From the NCBI GenBank assembly GCA_016708315.1, contig JADJGC010000009.1, positions 1 through 64,000 of the forward strand: a stretch of DNA of 64,000 nt, in the 5' to 3' direction. Under the pieces are notes generated by a model. That model saw nothing but the letters and a program-made list of their open reading frames with translations. It was not told the DNA's origin and did not search any database. Both the position numbers and the translations under genes were made by a program. The stretch comes from a bacterium. Lineage in GTDB: Bacteria > Zixibacteria > MSB-5A5 > CAIYYT01. Positions 9,760 through 18,363 of this stretch are shown here, piece after piece; the stretch's first letter is position 1; each line of letters starts with the position of its first letter.

Positions 9760-10652
9760 AGCTGATTGTCACTCTAATACTGTTCGCTCCGATACTTCTG
9801 TTCGGCCAATCGGCCATTCCCAAAGCGGTCAACGAGACTGTTAATGTCACTTCTCGCGCCAAGAAAGGTGACCTGCAGCGATATGAGGTATGGGTGGAAT
9901 CCCGTGCCCTCAGTGAAAACTCGACGCCTCTCACCTATAAGCGCGACCTGCTCGCGTTTTCGCAATACTGCGCCAGTAACACGCCGGAGAAGGGACTCGA
10001 TTATAAAATCACAATCGACTCGTTCGCAGTCGGGCAAAACGGTCCCGCTGAAAAACCTGATCTTCGCCTTCAGACCGTACGCCAGCTCGATGGATTCTCG
10101 ATTCCTTCTATGCTTACGCGCGCCATCCCCAAAAAGGGAGAATGCTACGATCAGGGAATAGTCATCCCCGACTCGCTGATTTATGTCGAAATCTTCGACT
10201 TTGCCGAAGCCTACAAGTATGCCCGTCTGATCGAGCAGCTTCGTTATTCCGCCGCTTCGCAACTCACCAAAATTGGCGATTCCGCCAAGGTGACAATTCC
10301 GTACCCGTTATGCATGAAAATAGAGAGCGTCGTCAGGGACTATAAATTAAACCTCGCTCCGATGGTGCTTGAGTTAACCGGCCTGACTAACGTTCAGAAT
10401 CGCCCTTGCGCGATTGTCTATCTCCACCCTTCGACTTCGCCTTTGAGTATCGAACATTGGGCTGGTCCCACAGCTTCATACTATTGGGAAGGTTCGCTAA
10501 CTATCACCGCCAGCTTCCTGATAGCCTTGGACGATGGCGATATCCTCGCGGCAAAGGTTAGCGAGAGAGGCGATGCCCAAGTATCCGGACCGAATGGCAA
10601 AGTGTCACCGAGCCATCGCGTGAGAAACTTCGAATTTCGTCAAATCAACTAA
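9756..10652 (+). CDS. Secreted protein of unknown function
   Basis: 298 residues with a signal peptide (MKLIVTLILFAPILLFGQS). The mature part has no motif I recognise. It contains four Cys, no clear membrane segment and no repeats. Its ATG overlaps the mutM stop (ATGA), so translation is probably coupled. A strong terminator follows 33 bases after its stop, making it the last gene of the unit. The link to mutM may be only transcriptional. Function not assigned. Confidence 0.8.
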   Translation: MKLIVTLILFAPILLFGQSAIPKAVNETVNVTSRAKKGDLQRYEVWVESRALSENSTPLTYKRDLLAFSQYCASNTPEKGLDYKITIDSFAVGQNGPAEKPDLRLQTVRQLDGFSIPSMLTRAIPKKGECYDQGIVIPDSLIYVEIFDFAEAYKYARLIEQLRYSAASQLTKIGDSAKVTIPYPLCMKIESVVRDYKLNLAPMVLELTGLTNVQNRPCAIVYLHPSTSPLSIEHWAGPTASYYWEGSLTITASFLIALDDGDILAAKVSERGDAQVSGPNGKVSPSHRVRNFEFRQIN

Positions 10653-10684
10653 TCTCCAAGTTTGACTCCTGCAAGCAAGATCAA

Positions 10685-10730
10685 CAGCCCGACGGCAGAG
10701 AATCCCTCTGCCGTCGGGCTGTGATTTTTC
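10685..10730 (+). terminator. Intrinsic terminator after the mutM unit
   Basis: Perfect 16-bp stem (10685-10700 with 10706-10721), 5-base loop AATCC, followed by TGATTTTTC. It ends transcription of the methyltransferase-mutM-secreted protein unit. Confidence 0.9.
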
Positions 10731-10805
10731 CGAACATTTCAGAAAAACATTCGTAATAAGTTCACGTGGTAGTGTGTCTGCTCAGTTTGGCAGGCTTTTT
10801 GTGCT

Positions 10806-10834
10806 TTGACAAACTGAGAGCAAACCAGTAAACT
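10806..10834 (+). promoter_or_regulatory. Sigma-70-type promoter of the metalloprotease gene
   Basis: A perfect TTGACA at 10806-10811, a 17-base spacer and TAAACT at 10829-10834 (4 of 6 with TATAAT). The predicted leader is about 105 bases before the ATG at 10947, which has a GGAGGA ribosome site. Confidence 0.65.
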
Positions 10835-10946
10835 TAATTGAGCTTTTTTCAGTTAGTGGTTACGTGATTCTTAATTACAATTTTCTTCTCGGCAAATTAA
10901 CAATTCGTCTTATAACCCCCACAACGCGTCCATTGGAGGAATAACT

Positions 10947-13619
10947 ATGCGTCGCACCATGATCCTCCTCACTTTGTTGGCCTTTGCCGGCTCCATGCTG
11001 ATTGGAATCAATTCAGCTGAAGCCCGTTATTGGCATAACAAGTCGGGAAAGAGCAATGCCAAAAAGGCGGAAGCGCCTGAGGCCAAGAAGCCGAAACTGA
11101 AACCATTCGGCGAAGTCGCCAAGGGTCTAACCAAGGTACCGGGCCTTTTCGATTTCTATGTTGATAAGGACGAAAACAAAGTCCTGATGGCCGTCAAGAA
11201 AGACCAGTTTGAAAAGATCTTTCTGTGCAACATGACCCGTTCTGCCGGTGACGGCAGCTTCTTTGATGCCGGCGCTCAAACCGGGTCGTTCCCGTTTGAA
11301 CTCCAGCGTGTCGGCGAACAGCTGCAACTGCTGATGGTCAATCTCCGCGTCCGTGCTGACTCGACGTCTGCTATGTCGCGTGCAATGGACCGTTCGATGA
11401 CCAAGTCGCTGTTCGGTTCCACCAAGATTCTCTCGAATCCTGACACAGCCGGCACAGTGTTGATCGATCCGACCGAAATGTTCGTTCAGGATATTGGCAA
11501 TATCAGCTACTTCCTCGGACAGCAAGGAAAGACCGGGTTCCGCTTCGATAAGACCAATAGCTATTTCGGCGCCATTAAGTCTTTCCCGCAAAATTCTGAG
11601 ATCGACGTCCACCTGCACTATGGCACGAATCAGCCTAACGATGCCGAAACCCTGCCGTCACCTTACAGCATGATTCTCGGTTACCATTATTCTCTCTCGA
11701 CATTGCCGGAATCCGACTATCGTCCGCGCATCGCAGACGAACGCGCCGGCTATTTCTTGACAATGCATCAAGACTACACCTCGCTGGACAGCGACCAGCC
11801 TTACGTCCGCTATATCAACAGATGGCACCTCAAGAAGAAAGACCCGGGTGCCGCAGTTTCCGAACCGGTCGAACCGATCGTGTTCTGGATCGAAAATACC
11901 ACTCCAGTTGAATACCGCCCCGCTGTAAAGGCCGGTATTGAATTCTGGCAGGGCGCATTTGAAGCCGCTGGCTTTAGAAATGCCATCATCGCGAAAGAAA
12001 TGCCCGACACCGCTGATTGGGATCCGGCTGATGTGCGTTTCAGCACAGTCCGTTGGTTCGTTTCACCGGGCGCCGGTTATGCCGTCGGCCCGTCGCGCGC
12101 CAATCCGTTCACCGGCCAGATTTACGATGCTGATGTCCGCATCAGCGCCGACTTCGTTCGTGGCATGTTCACCTACGCAGAGCGCTTCCTGGAACCGCTT
12201 GCCTACGGTAAATCCGAATTCGAAGAACAGCTTCGCAACCCCGGCGACGACCAGTACATGCACGCCCACTTTGGCGAAATGTGCGACTACGGTCCGAAAT
12301 CAGCAGAGCTTGCCGCTGAAGGCATGGCTACTCTGATGCTGCGTTCCACCCTCGGCGACAAGTCCGAACTGACGCAGAAATACGTCAACGAATACATCAC
12401 TGAGCTGGTCGCTCACGAAGTTGGCCATTGCCTCGGCTTACGCCACAACTTCCGTGCATCTGCTGCCTTCTCTCGCGCACAGCAGACCGATAAGGCTTTC
12501 GTAGCCCAAAACGGCGTCGTTACTACAGTCATGGAATATGCGCCACCGAATCTTGTACCAGACGGCGTACCGCAGCCCGATTTCTATACCACCAGACCCG
12601 GTACCTACGATAAGTGGATCATCGAGTATGGTTACAAGGAAATCAATGCGACTTCGATTGAAGAAGAGTACAACGAATTGAAGAAGCTTGCATCGAAGGC
12701 CGGTGATCCGCTCTATGCGTTCGCCACCGACGAAGACTGCTTCGGCAATTCCTCTCGCGCCATCGATCCCTATGCCACACAATTCGACCTGGGATCAGAC
12801 CCGCTTGAGTATTGGAAAATGCGCATTAATCTCGGCAAGGAAATCTGGAGCAAGGTCGAGAGCGAATTCGAGAAGCCCGGTTACAGCTATCAGAGACTTC
12901 GCAATGTTTTCGGTTACGGCTGGAGCGGGTTTGCCGGTGGCGGTGCACAAATGGCTCGCTTCATCGGTGGTATCGAAAACAGCCGCGCCCGAATCGGCGA
13001 TCCGGGTGGCAAACTGCCCTTCACCCCGATTCCTGCCGCAAAGCAGCGCGAGGCGTTGAAGTTTATTGCTGACAACATCTGGTCAACTGATGCATTCAAC
13101 TTCAATCCGAAATTGCTGGCGAAACTCCAGCCGGAACGCTTCCCTGATTTCAATTGGTCTGTCTACGAAATGCAGCGCATCGAATATCCGTTGCATAACC
13201 AAGTCCGTAACGTCCAGATCACTCCGCTCACCTACATCTATAGCCCGACCACATTGGCCCGCGTCAATGACATCGAGAAGCTGTACAACTCCGGTGAGGA
13301 CGTTTATTCCATGACGGATATCTTCCAGGATGTTCGGCGCGCCATTTGGGCGGAAGTCATCAACGGCAAGAACGTCAATGGCTATCGCCGTAATCTCCAG
13401 CGCCGTCACTTGGAGATTCTTGTCAACATGGTGACCGACAAAACCTCGCCTTATCCGGCGGATGCGCGCACACTGGCTCGCGTCGATCTGCGCACTCTGA
13501 AGGGCGCAATCGGCACCGCTTTGGGCGGGACTACTGACACCATTACTCGTGGACATTTGGAAGAATCACTGGCGACAGTCAATGCCGCTCTTGAAGCCAA
13601 CATCGAATTGAAGATGTAG
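10947..13619 (+). CDS. Secreted zinc metalloprotease, DUF5117/DUF4953 type
   Basis: 890 residues with an N-terminal signal peptide (residues 1-26, MRRTMILLTLLAFAGSMLIG, cut near SAEA). A low-complexity Lys/Ala-rich linker follows (KKAEAPEAKKPKLK). The DUF5117-like part follows, then the extended zinc site HEVGHCLGLRHNF starting at residue 490, in which three His bind zinc and Glu491 is catalytic (metzincin-like HEXXHXXGXXH). Length and order match large secreted peptidases common in Bacteroidota and related groups. It has its own promoter and an excellent ribosome site (GGAGGA), and stands alone before a series of hairpins. The substrate is unknown; breakdown of external protein is likely. 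Confidence 0.92.
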   Translation: MRRTMILLTLLAFAGSMLIGINSAEARYWHNKSGKSNAKKAEAPEAKKPKLKPFGEVAKGLTKVPGLFDFYVDKDENKVLMAVKKDQFEKIFLCNMTRSAGDGSFFDAGAQTGSFPFELQRVGEQLQLLMVNLRVRADSTSAMSRAMDRSMTKSLFGSTKILSNPDTAGTVLIDPTEMFVQDIGNISYFLGQQGKTGFRFDKTNSYFGAIKSFPQNSEIDVHLHYGTNQPNDAETLPSPYSMILGYHYSLSTLPESDYRPRIADERAGYFLTMHQDYTSLDSDQPYVRYINRWHLKKKDPGAAVSEPVEPIVFWIENTTPVEYRPAVKAGIEFWQGAFEAAGFRNAIIAKEMPDTADWDPADVRFSTVRWFVSPGAGYAVGPSRANPFTGQIYDADVRISADFVRGMFTYAERFLEPLAYGKSEFEEQLRNPGDDQYMHAHFGEMCDYGPKSAELAAEGMATLMLRSTLGDKSELTQKYVNEYITELVAHEVGHCLGLRHNFRASAAFSRAQQTDKAFVAQNGVVTTVMEYAPPNLVPDGVPQPDFYTTRPGTYDKWIIEYGYKEINATSIEEEYNELKKLASKAGDPLYAFATDEDCFGNSSRAIDPYATQFDLGSDPLEYWKMRINLGKEIWSKVESEFEKPGYSYQRLRNVFGYGWSGFAGGGAQMARFIGGIENSRARIGDPGGKLPFTPIPAAKQREALKFIADNIWSTDAFNFNPKLLAKLQPERFPDFNWSVYEMQRIEYPLHNQVRNVQITPLTYIYSPTTLARVNDIEKLYNSGEDVYSMTDIFQDVRRAIWAEVINGKNVNGYRRNLQRRHLEILVNMVTDKTSPYPADARTLARVDLRTLKGAIGTALGGTTDTITRGHLEESLATVNAALEANIELKM

Positions 13620-13666
13620 TCCGACGATTTGATTGGTTCGTTCACAACTGAACGACCGTGTAAAGC

Positions 13667-13700
13667 AATCGCCGCCCGGTTCGTAAACCAGGCGGCGATT
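13667..13700. repeat. Stem-loop 1 of the hairpin series
   Basis: AATCGCCGCC (13667-13676) pairs with GGCGGCGATT (13691-13700), with an inner GGTT/AACC pair. It is followed by CCATTTAG, not a T run, so it is a weak terminator at best. The downstream flank GATTCCATT is shared with stem-loop 3. Confidence 0.6.
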
Positions 13701-13761
13701 CCATTTAGAGTGCTCCCACTTTGACGTAATTTCTTTGTGCTTCCTTCAACTCAAAATGAGG

Positions 13762-13800
13762 AAGCCCGGCGGTCGTTCCATCGACGCCGGGCTTTCTTTT
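13762..13800 (+). terminator. Intrinsic terminator, stem-loop 2
   Basis: AAGCCCGGCG (13762-13771) pairs with CGCCGGGCTT (13785-13794) and is followed by TCTTTT. This is the best terminator for the metalloprotease transcript, about 145 bases after its stop. Confidence 0.75.
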
Positions 13801-13861
13801 GAAGTGAACCCGATCTGAAAGAAGCAAGAACGGTTCTACAGAAAGGCAACTTAATTTACAA

Positions 13862-13895
13862 GAATCCGCCCGGCCGAGCATGTCCGGGCGGATTC
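13862..13895. repeat. Stem-loop 3 of the hairpin series
   Basis: A perfect 12-bp stem, GAATCCGCCCGG (13862-13873) with CCGGGCGGATTC (13884-13895), and a 10-base loop. It lacks a T tail. It shares the flank GATTCCATT and a GCCCGG core with stem-loop 1, so the two may be copies of one element. Confidence 0.6.
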
Positions 13896-14124
13896 CATTC
13901 CCCACAACCCATCACTCCTGAAGATTGGTACCACGCACCAATGTGAGATTGGAGCAGCCGCTACTTCACTGCGACTGACTTAACACATAGCAATCATTAT
14001 GCCGTTTTGAAACAAACGCTAACAAATCCTGATCAGGCTTCTGATTGGTCCCCTATTTGACTTATTGACAACGACTTACGAAATAGAAGATATTCGTCTC
14101 AGCCCAATCGCAACGCCAATTCAG

Positions 14125-14170
14125 AAACAAAAAAACCGGCCGATGCGCGAGTTGTCGCGCACCGACCGGC
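14125..14170 (-). terminator. Intrinsic terminator of the sigma-54 activator gene
   Basis: On the minus strand a 15-bp stem (14169-14155 with 14150-14136, two G-U pairs) with loop CAAC is followed by a T run (TTTTTTTG). It lies about 85 bases after the stop of the activator gene. Confidence 0.85.
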
Positions 14171-14254
14171 ACTTTAACAGGAATCACTACGCTAAGCCAC
14201 TATGAGTCATGGCGTTAGCGTTCGTAGCGAAATTTCGCGCAGTCGCGTTGAGTC

Positions 14255-16462
14255 TCACGCTGCGCTAATACGATACTTCTTCATCTTCGACCGCAAAGTC
14301 GCCTCTGGCAGTCCCAGTCGGGCGGCTGCACGACGAATGGTGCCGTCGCATGCATTGAGCGCCGAGTGGATAATCGAACGCTCATAAGCCTCAACAGCCT
14401 CATTCAACGGCACCGTACCTTCATTCACCTGTGCCGTAATATCCTGCGCCGGCGGAGTCAGACGCGAAATCATCCGCAGGCAGGTTGCCCTCGGGTCGCG
14501 CCTTTCCATCACACTGCACAGGTATACTTCACTCTTAAGCTCGCGGACATTGCCCGTCCAGTCGCGGTTAAGCAACTTGGTATTGAGCAGCTCCCGCGTT
14601 TGACGGTCAACTCCACGCAAAGAGACTCCTTCGAGCCGCATGAAGTGTTCGAACAATGCCAGGATATCATCTCTGCGCTCGGCAAGACGCGGTACCTTTA
14701 CGGTCATGATAGCCAAACGGTAGAACAGATCTTTCCTGAAAGAATTATTCTTTGCAGCTTCTTCCAGGTCGACATTCGTTGCTGAGATGATCCGAAAATC
14801 AGCCTTGCGTGGAACCAGACCGCCGACACGGCAAACTACCTTCTGCTCCAATGCCGTCAGAAGTTTGACCTGTATCGCTAACGGCAATTCTCCGACTTCA
14901 TTCAGGAAGAGCGTTCCGCCTGAAGCAGCTTCAAGATAGCCGATCTTGGTATCATCGGCACTTGTGAACGCGCCGCGTTCGTGTCCGAATAGCTCCGATT
15001 CAGCCAGTCCGTGCGGAATTGTGCTGCAATTGACTTCGATAAACTTGCCATTGCAGCGCGAGGAATGCTGATGAATGTGCTTCGCGATCATGTCCTTGCC
15101 GACGCCGGTTTCACCCAACAAAAGGACGGGGATCTCCGAATCAGCAATCGCGTTGACCTGATCCATTACCTCTGTGAACGACGAGGAACTGCCAATCAGC
15201 ATCAACCTCGAGGCAAGTTCACTTTCACTGTCAGCAGGTACAGCCGATGATTCGTTCGGGACTCTCAACGAGCGCAGAATGCGTTCAGCTTCGGTCCGGT
15301 GCTCGCGAACGTGCGAAGTCTTAGTTGCAACCGATGACCACGATTGATAAGCTCTCGCCAACTCATAGCGAGCGCCGACATCGTCAAGAATTCGCGTTAC
15401 GGCGCTGAATTCGGAGTCAGTGAGTCGAGTGTCACCATTATGAGCGGCAACCATTGCCAGAATACGTCGACAAGCGGCAACTTCCACACGCTCACCGAGT
15501 CTCTCAGCAATCGCCAGAGCTTCGCCGGCAAATTGACCTGCTTCGGCATTGTTGCCGAGACCAAGATTCGCTTCCGCCAGCACTCTGCTGATCTGCGATT
15601 GGTCTGAATCTAATCCAGATGCAGAATTCGCAAGAGCCAATCCTTCGGTAGCGAACTCGATCGACCGCGCAAACTCGCCCTGCAGAAGTGCAAGTTGGGC
15701 ACGATAGTGCAATAACGAGATCCGATTCGCAACTTGATCAACTCCGATCATCTCTTCTGCTGCGTTCAATTCGGCGGCAGCTTCCGAGAAATTGTGCAAA
15801 TGCATCTGCGCAAACGCCTGTGAAAGCAATGTGCGGCTGACGTTGACACTATCACCTTGCGCGAGATTTAGTTCAAGCGACTCGGCAAGATACTCAAGCG
15901 CGCGGTGAAACTCGCCGCTGAGATTCAAAATGGTGCCGAGGTTACCGGTGATCATGGCTTTCCACTTGGAGTCATTGATCGCCCGCGCATAGTCCATCGC
16001 TTCAAGAAGATGATCAATCGACTTGGCGTATTGACCCTTGATGAAGTGGATTCGCGAAAGCCGGTTCAATGACCGGATTACGCCGATGGTGTTATCGACG
16101 CGACGATAAGTGGCGATGAGATCGCGATACGCGCGCTCTGCCTCATTGACCCGGCCCAATTCAACCATACAGCGGCACGCCGTCGATTGCAGTTCGGCAA
16201 TGAGGAGATTCTCATCTGTACCCTTAATTTTGGCGAGCGCATTCTGAACTACAGCCAGCGCTTCTTCATGTCGAGATAGTTGGAAAAGTGCAGTCCCTCT
16301 CATGGACAGGAGACGCACAATGTCTGCGTTGCCCGAAGAAAAGTTCCCGTCAGCGGCCACTACGGCAGTCTTGGCGATAACGTCCGAATAACGTTTCTCG
16401 TCAAGCAGCTGACGCAATTCGATGAGCATCGCAATTTCAATGTTTGCGAATGCTTGACTCAT
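14255..16462 (-). CDS. TPR-containing sigma-54-dependent transcriptional activator
   Basis: 735 residues. The N-terminal half (about 10-400) is a string of TPR-like helical repeats (for example GNLGTILNLSGEFHRALEYL and AQLALLQGEFARSIEFATEG). The AAA+ domain follows: Walker A LLGETGVGKD near 446-455, a GAFTSA loop near 497 where most activators have GAFTGA, Walker B GGTLFLNEVGELP, and the arginine-finger region FRKDLFYRLAI. The C-terminus is a Fis-type helix-turn-helix (ACDGTIRRAAARLGLPEATL). Such proteins remodel sigma-54 RNA polymerase at -24/-12 promoters. There is no receiver, GAF or PAS domain, so the TPR half is the likely sensor. It overlaps the small secreted protein gene by 4 bases. 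Confidence 0.9.
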   Translation of the reverse strand: MSQAFANIEIAMLIELRQLLDEKRYSDVIAKTAVVAADGNFSSGNADIVRLLSMRGTALFQLSRHEEALAVVQNALAKIKGTDENLLIAELQSTACRCMVELGRVNEAERAYRDLIATYRRVDNTIGVIRSLNRLSRIHFIKGQYAKSIDHLLEAMDYARAINDSKWKAMITGNLGTILNLSGEFHRALEYLAESLELNLAQGDSVNVSRTLLSQAFAQMHLHNFSEAAAELNAAEEMIGVDQVANRISLLHYRAQLALLQGEFARSIEFATEGLALANSASGLDSDQSQISRVLAEANLGLGNNAEAGQFAGEALAIAERLGERVEVAACRRILAMVAAHNGDTRLTDSEFSAVTRILDDVGARYELARAYQSWSSVATKTSHVREHRTEAERILRSLRVPNESSAVPADSESELASRLMLIGSSSSFTEVMDQVNAIADSEIPVLLLGETGVGKDMIAKHIHQHSSRCNGKFIEVNCSTIPHGLAESELFGHERGAFTSADDTKIGYLEAASGGTLFLNEVGELPLAIQVKLLTALEQKVVCRVGGLVPRKADFRIISATNVDLEEAAKNNSFRKDLFYRLAIMTVKVPRLAERRDDILALFEHFMRLEGVSLRGVDRQTRELLNTKLLNRDWTGNVRELKSEVYLCSVMERRDPRATCLRMISRLTPPAQDITAQVNEGTVPLNEAVEAYERSIIHSALNACDGTIRRAAARLGLPEATLRSKMKKYRISAA

Positions 16463-16785
16463 CGAATTTCACCCTTCTTGTTCAGGCTCATCGGCTTGGA
16501 GGTTCTAACTGTCTTCTTGGTTGTGTTGGTTTCCTTAGTTGCCTTGCTCGTCTTTGAGCCAAGCCAGTTCAACGGCACCTCAATCGAAATCACGATCGGT
16601 CCCACCGGGATACTGATAAGAGCAATGTCATCTGGCGAGACATACTGATTGTCATCCTGCCATGGATGAGCCTGATTGTCTCGCGTACTCTCCGGGAACG
16701 GTGTGTTTCTTGCTGTCAATGGATTGATCGACACCATCAGCAAACATGCGATGGCGACCAGCGAAATAAGTGATTTGAACCTCAT
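16459..16785 (-). CDS. Small secreted protein upstream of the sigma-54 activator
   Basis: 108 residues. A signal peptide (MRFKSLISLVAIACLLMVSI, cut near LTA) is followed by an acidic mature part, a hydrophobic strand-like stretch (ALISIPVGPIVISIEVPL) and a basic Thr/Lys-rich tail. No known domain. An AGGAGGAT ribosome site lies just upstream of ATG 16785. Its stop overlaps the activator start by 4 bases, so the two are co-translated. It might feed a signal to the regulator, but that is inference from position only. Confidence 0.7.
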   Translation of the reverse strand: MRFKSLISLVAIACLLMVSINPLTARNTPFPESTRDNQAHPWQDDNQYVSPDDIALISIPVGPIVISIEVPLNWLGSKTSKATKETNTTKKTVRTSKPMSLNKKGEIR

Positions 16786-17038
16786 CCTGTAGATCCTCCT
16801 GATAAAGTGTTTTTCGATCTATATCATCAAAGGCAGACTCAATGCCCTTGCGACATTCTATTTTATGCGTTTAGCTACTCTTAAGACGAATTAGGCGGTG
16901 AGATGGTACCGGTGAAAATGCACTACCTGAGTTTGCTACCCGAGTATCCACATTTAATAATAGTATCGATACCGGAGTTTGTCAAGCTAAATTCAAACTG
17001 TGTCCGGTCGATAACTGCTTGAGAGGAAGTGAATTACT

Positions 17039-18250
17039 ATGACCAAAGCCAACAACGAAGCCATGGTTCAAATCGAAGGACACATCGTCGACTCCGATAT
17101 CTTGAGCGAGGTCTTTGATCTCATCATCAAAGCCGGCGGCAAGTTTGAAATACGCGACTTTGTAATCGGAAAGACTAACGTCGAAACTTCAATCGCTCAA
17201 CTCCGCGTCACCGCTCCTTCGAAAGACAAACTGACCCTGCTGCTGAACCTGCTCAATGCCAAAGGCTGCTTCGTTGTGACCGAACAGGCTGTCACTCTCA
17301 AATCTGCTCTCAAAGACCAGGGCGTGCCCGACGACTTCTACTCGACTACCAATTTTCGCACCGAAATCAGATTGGCTGGCCGCTGGATCAAAGTCGCAAA
17401 CCAGCGCATGGATGGCGTCATCGTCGTAGCGAGCGGCAAAGCTTCAGTTCGCAAATTGCGCGAAGTCAAAAAGGGCGAGATGATTGTATGCGGCCTCAAC
17501 GGCGTCAGAGTACACCCGGAATTCAAATCGCGCGAGCGTGGCGACTTCAGCTTCATGTCTAACGAAGTTTCTTCCGAGAAGAAGGTCTCCCTCGCTGTCG
17601 ACAAAGTCGCCGATATGATTCGTCTACGAAAAGGCAAGCTGGTCATTGTCGCCGGTCCGGTAGTGATTCATACCGGCGCTGTTGATTCCCTTTCCCGGAT
17701 GATCCGCGGCGGATTTATTGACGGGCTCCTGACCGGTAACGCGCTTGCTGTTCACGATATCGAAAACGCGCTCTTTGGTACATCACTGGGAGTTGATACT
17801 TCCGCCGGAACGCCGGTTGACCAAGGTCACCGCAATCACATGCGCGCCATCAATCAAGTCAATCTCGCCGGAGGGATTAAGAACGCCGTCCGCAAGAAAA
17901 TCCTGCGCACCGGCATCATGTACGAATTGGTGAAAGCCAAAGTCCCCTTTGTGCTGGCTGGCTCGCTCCGGGATGATGGCCCTCTTCCTGAGACAATCAC
18001 CGACATGAACGAAGCGCAAGCCGCCTACGCCAATGAAATCAAAGGCGCAGAAATGGTGTTGATGCTCTCGACAATGCTCCATTCCATCGCCACCGGCAAT
18101 ATGTTTCCAGCCTCAGTCAAAACCGTCTGCGTCGACATCAACCCATCAGTCGTCACCAAACTCGCCGACCGCGGCTCTTCGCAAGCTCTCGGCATCGTCA
18201 CCGATGTCGGCCTCTTCTGTCACCTGCTCGCCGACAAACTCTGCAAATAG
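17039..18250 (+). CDS. TIGR00300-family protein, ornithine cyclodeaminase-type (LOR/SDH domain)
   Basis: 403 residues resembling the TIGR00300 / LOR-SDH-type family. Its archaeal members and the C-terminal domain of cyanobacterial ArgZ/AgrE act as NAD-dependent ornithine cyclodeaminases (ornithine to proline plus ammonia). The N-terminal part (residues 1-95, EGHIVDSDILSEVFDLIIKA) is an ACT-like regulatory fold. The C-terminal half holds the nucleotide-binding segments (KLVIVAGPVVIHTGA, GGFIDGLLTGNALAVHDIE, VPFVLAGSLRDDGPLPE). The ribosome site is AGAGGAAG. The next gene on the same strand is a ureohydrolase, so an arginine/ornithine catabolic pair is likely. Family recognised from memory; activity inferred. 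Confidence 0.78.
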   Translation: MTKANNEAMVQIEGHIVDSDILSEVFDLIIKAGGKFEIRDFVIGKTNVETSIAQLRVTAPSKDKLTLLLNLLNAKGCFVVTEQAVTLKSALKDQGVPDDFYSTTNFRTEIRLAGRWIKVANQRMDGVIVVASGKASVRKLREVKKGEMIVCGLNGVRVHPEFKSRERGDFSFMSNEVSSEKKVSLAVDKVADMIRLRKGKLVIVAGPVVIHTGAVDSLSRMIRGGFIDGLLTGNALAVHDIENALFGTSLGVDTSAGTPVDQGHRNHMRAINQVNLAGGIKNAVRKKILRTGIMYELVKAKVPFVLAGSLRDDGPLPETITDMNEAQAAYANEIKGAEMVLMLSTMLHSIATGNMFPASVKTVCVDINPSVVTKLADRGSSQALGIVTDVGLFCHLLADKLCK

Positions 18251-18290
18251 CCGAGTCTCATACTTGTGTCGATTTTGCCCCGTTTTCATG

Positions 18291-18319
18291 TTGACTTGAA
18301 TCGTAGAAATATATCTAAT
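18291..18319 (+). promoter_or_regulatory. Sigma-70-type promoter of the ureohydrolase gene
   Basis: TTGACT at 18291-18296, a 17-base spacer and TCTAAT at 18314-18319 (5 of 6 each). It gives the ureohydrolase a promoter of its own in the 113-base gap after the TIGR00300 gene. Confidence 0.6.
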
Positions 18320-18363
18320 ACCTTCTGATCCTTAACCAGTTCAAAGGAAAACGATTCGAGACT

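Larger units (their letters stand above)
13620..14129. other. Gene-free region with three spaced hairpins
   Basis: No credible gene lies between the metalloprotease and the terminator of the sigma-54 activator. The stretch carries three GC-rich stem-loops at about 13667, 13762 and 13862, spaced 95-100 bases. A 66-codon minus-strand frame at 13705-13905 runs through two of the hairpins and is rejected. The last 200 bases show no structure I can name. Confidence 0.6.

Noticed and set aside
10787..10804. Sigma-54-like promoter TTGGCAGG-N4-TTGT upstream of the metalloprotease
   Set aside because: The -12 element has GT instead of the invariant GC, and a better sigma-70 promoter (TTGACA-N17-TAAACT) lies immediately downstream at 10806-10834.
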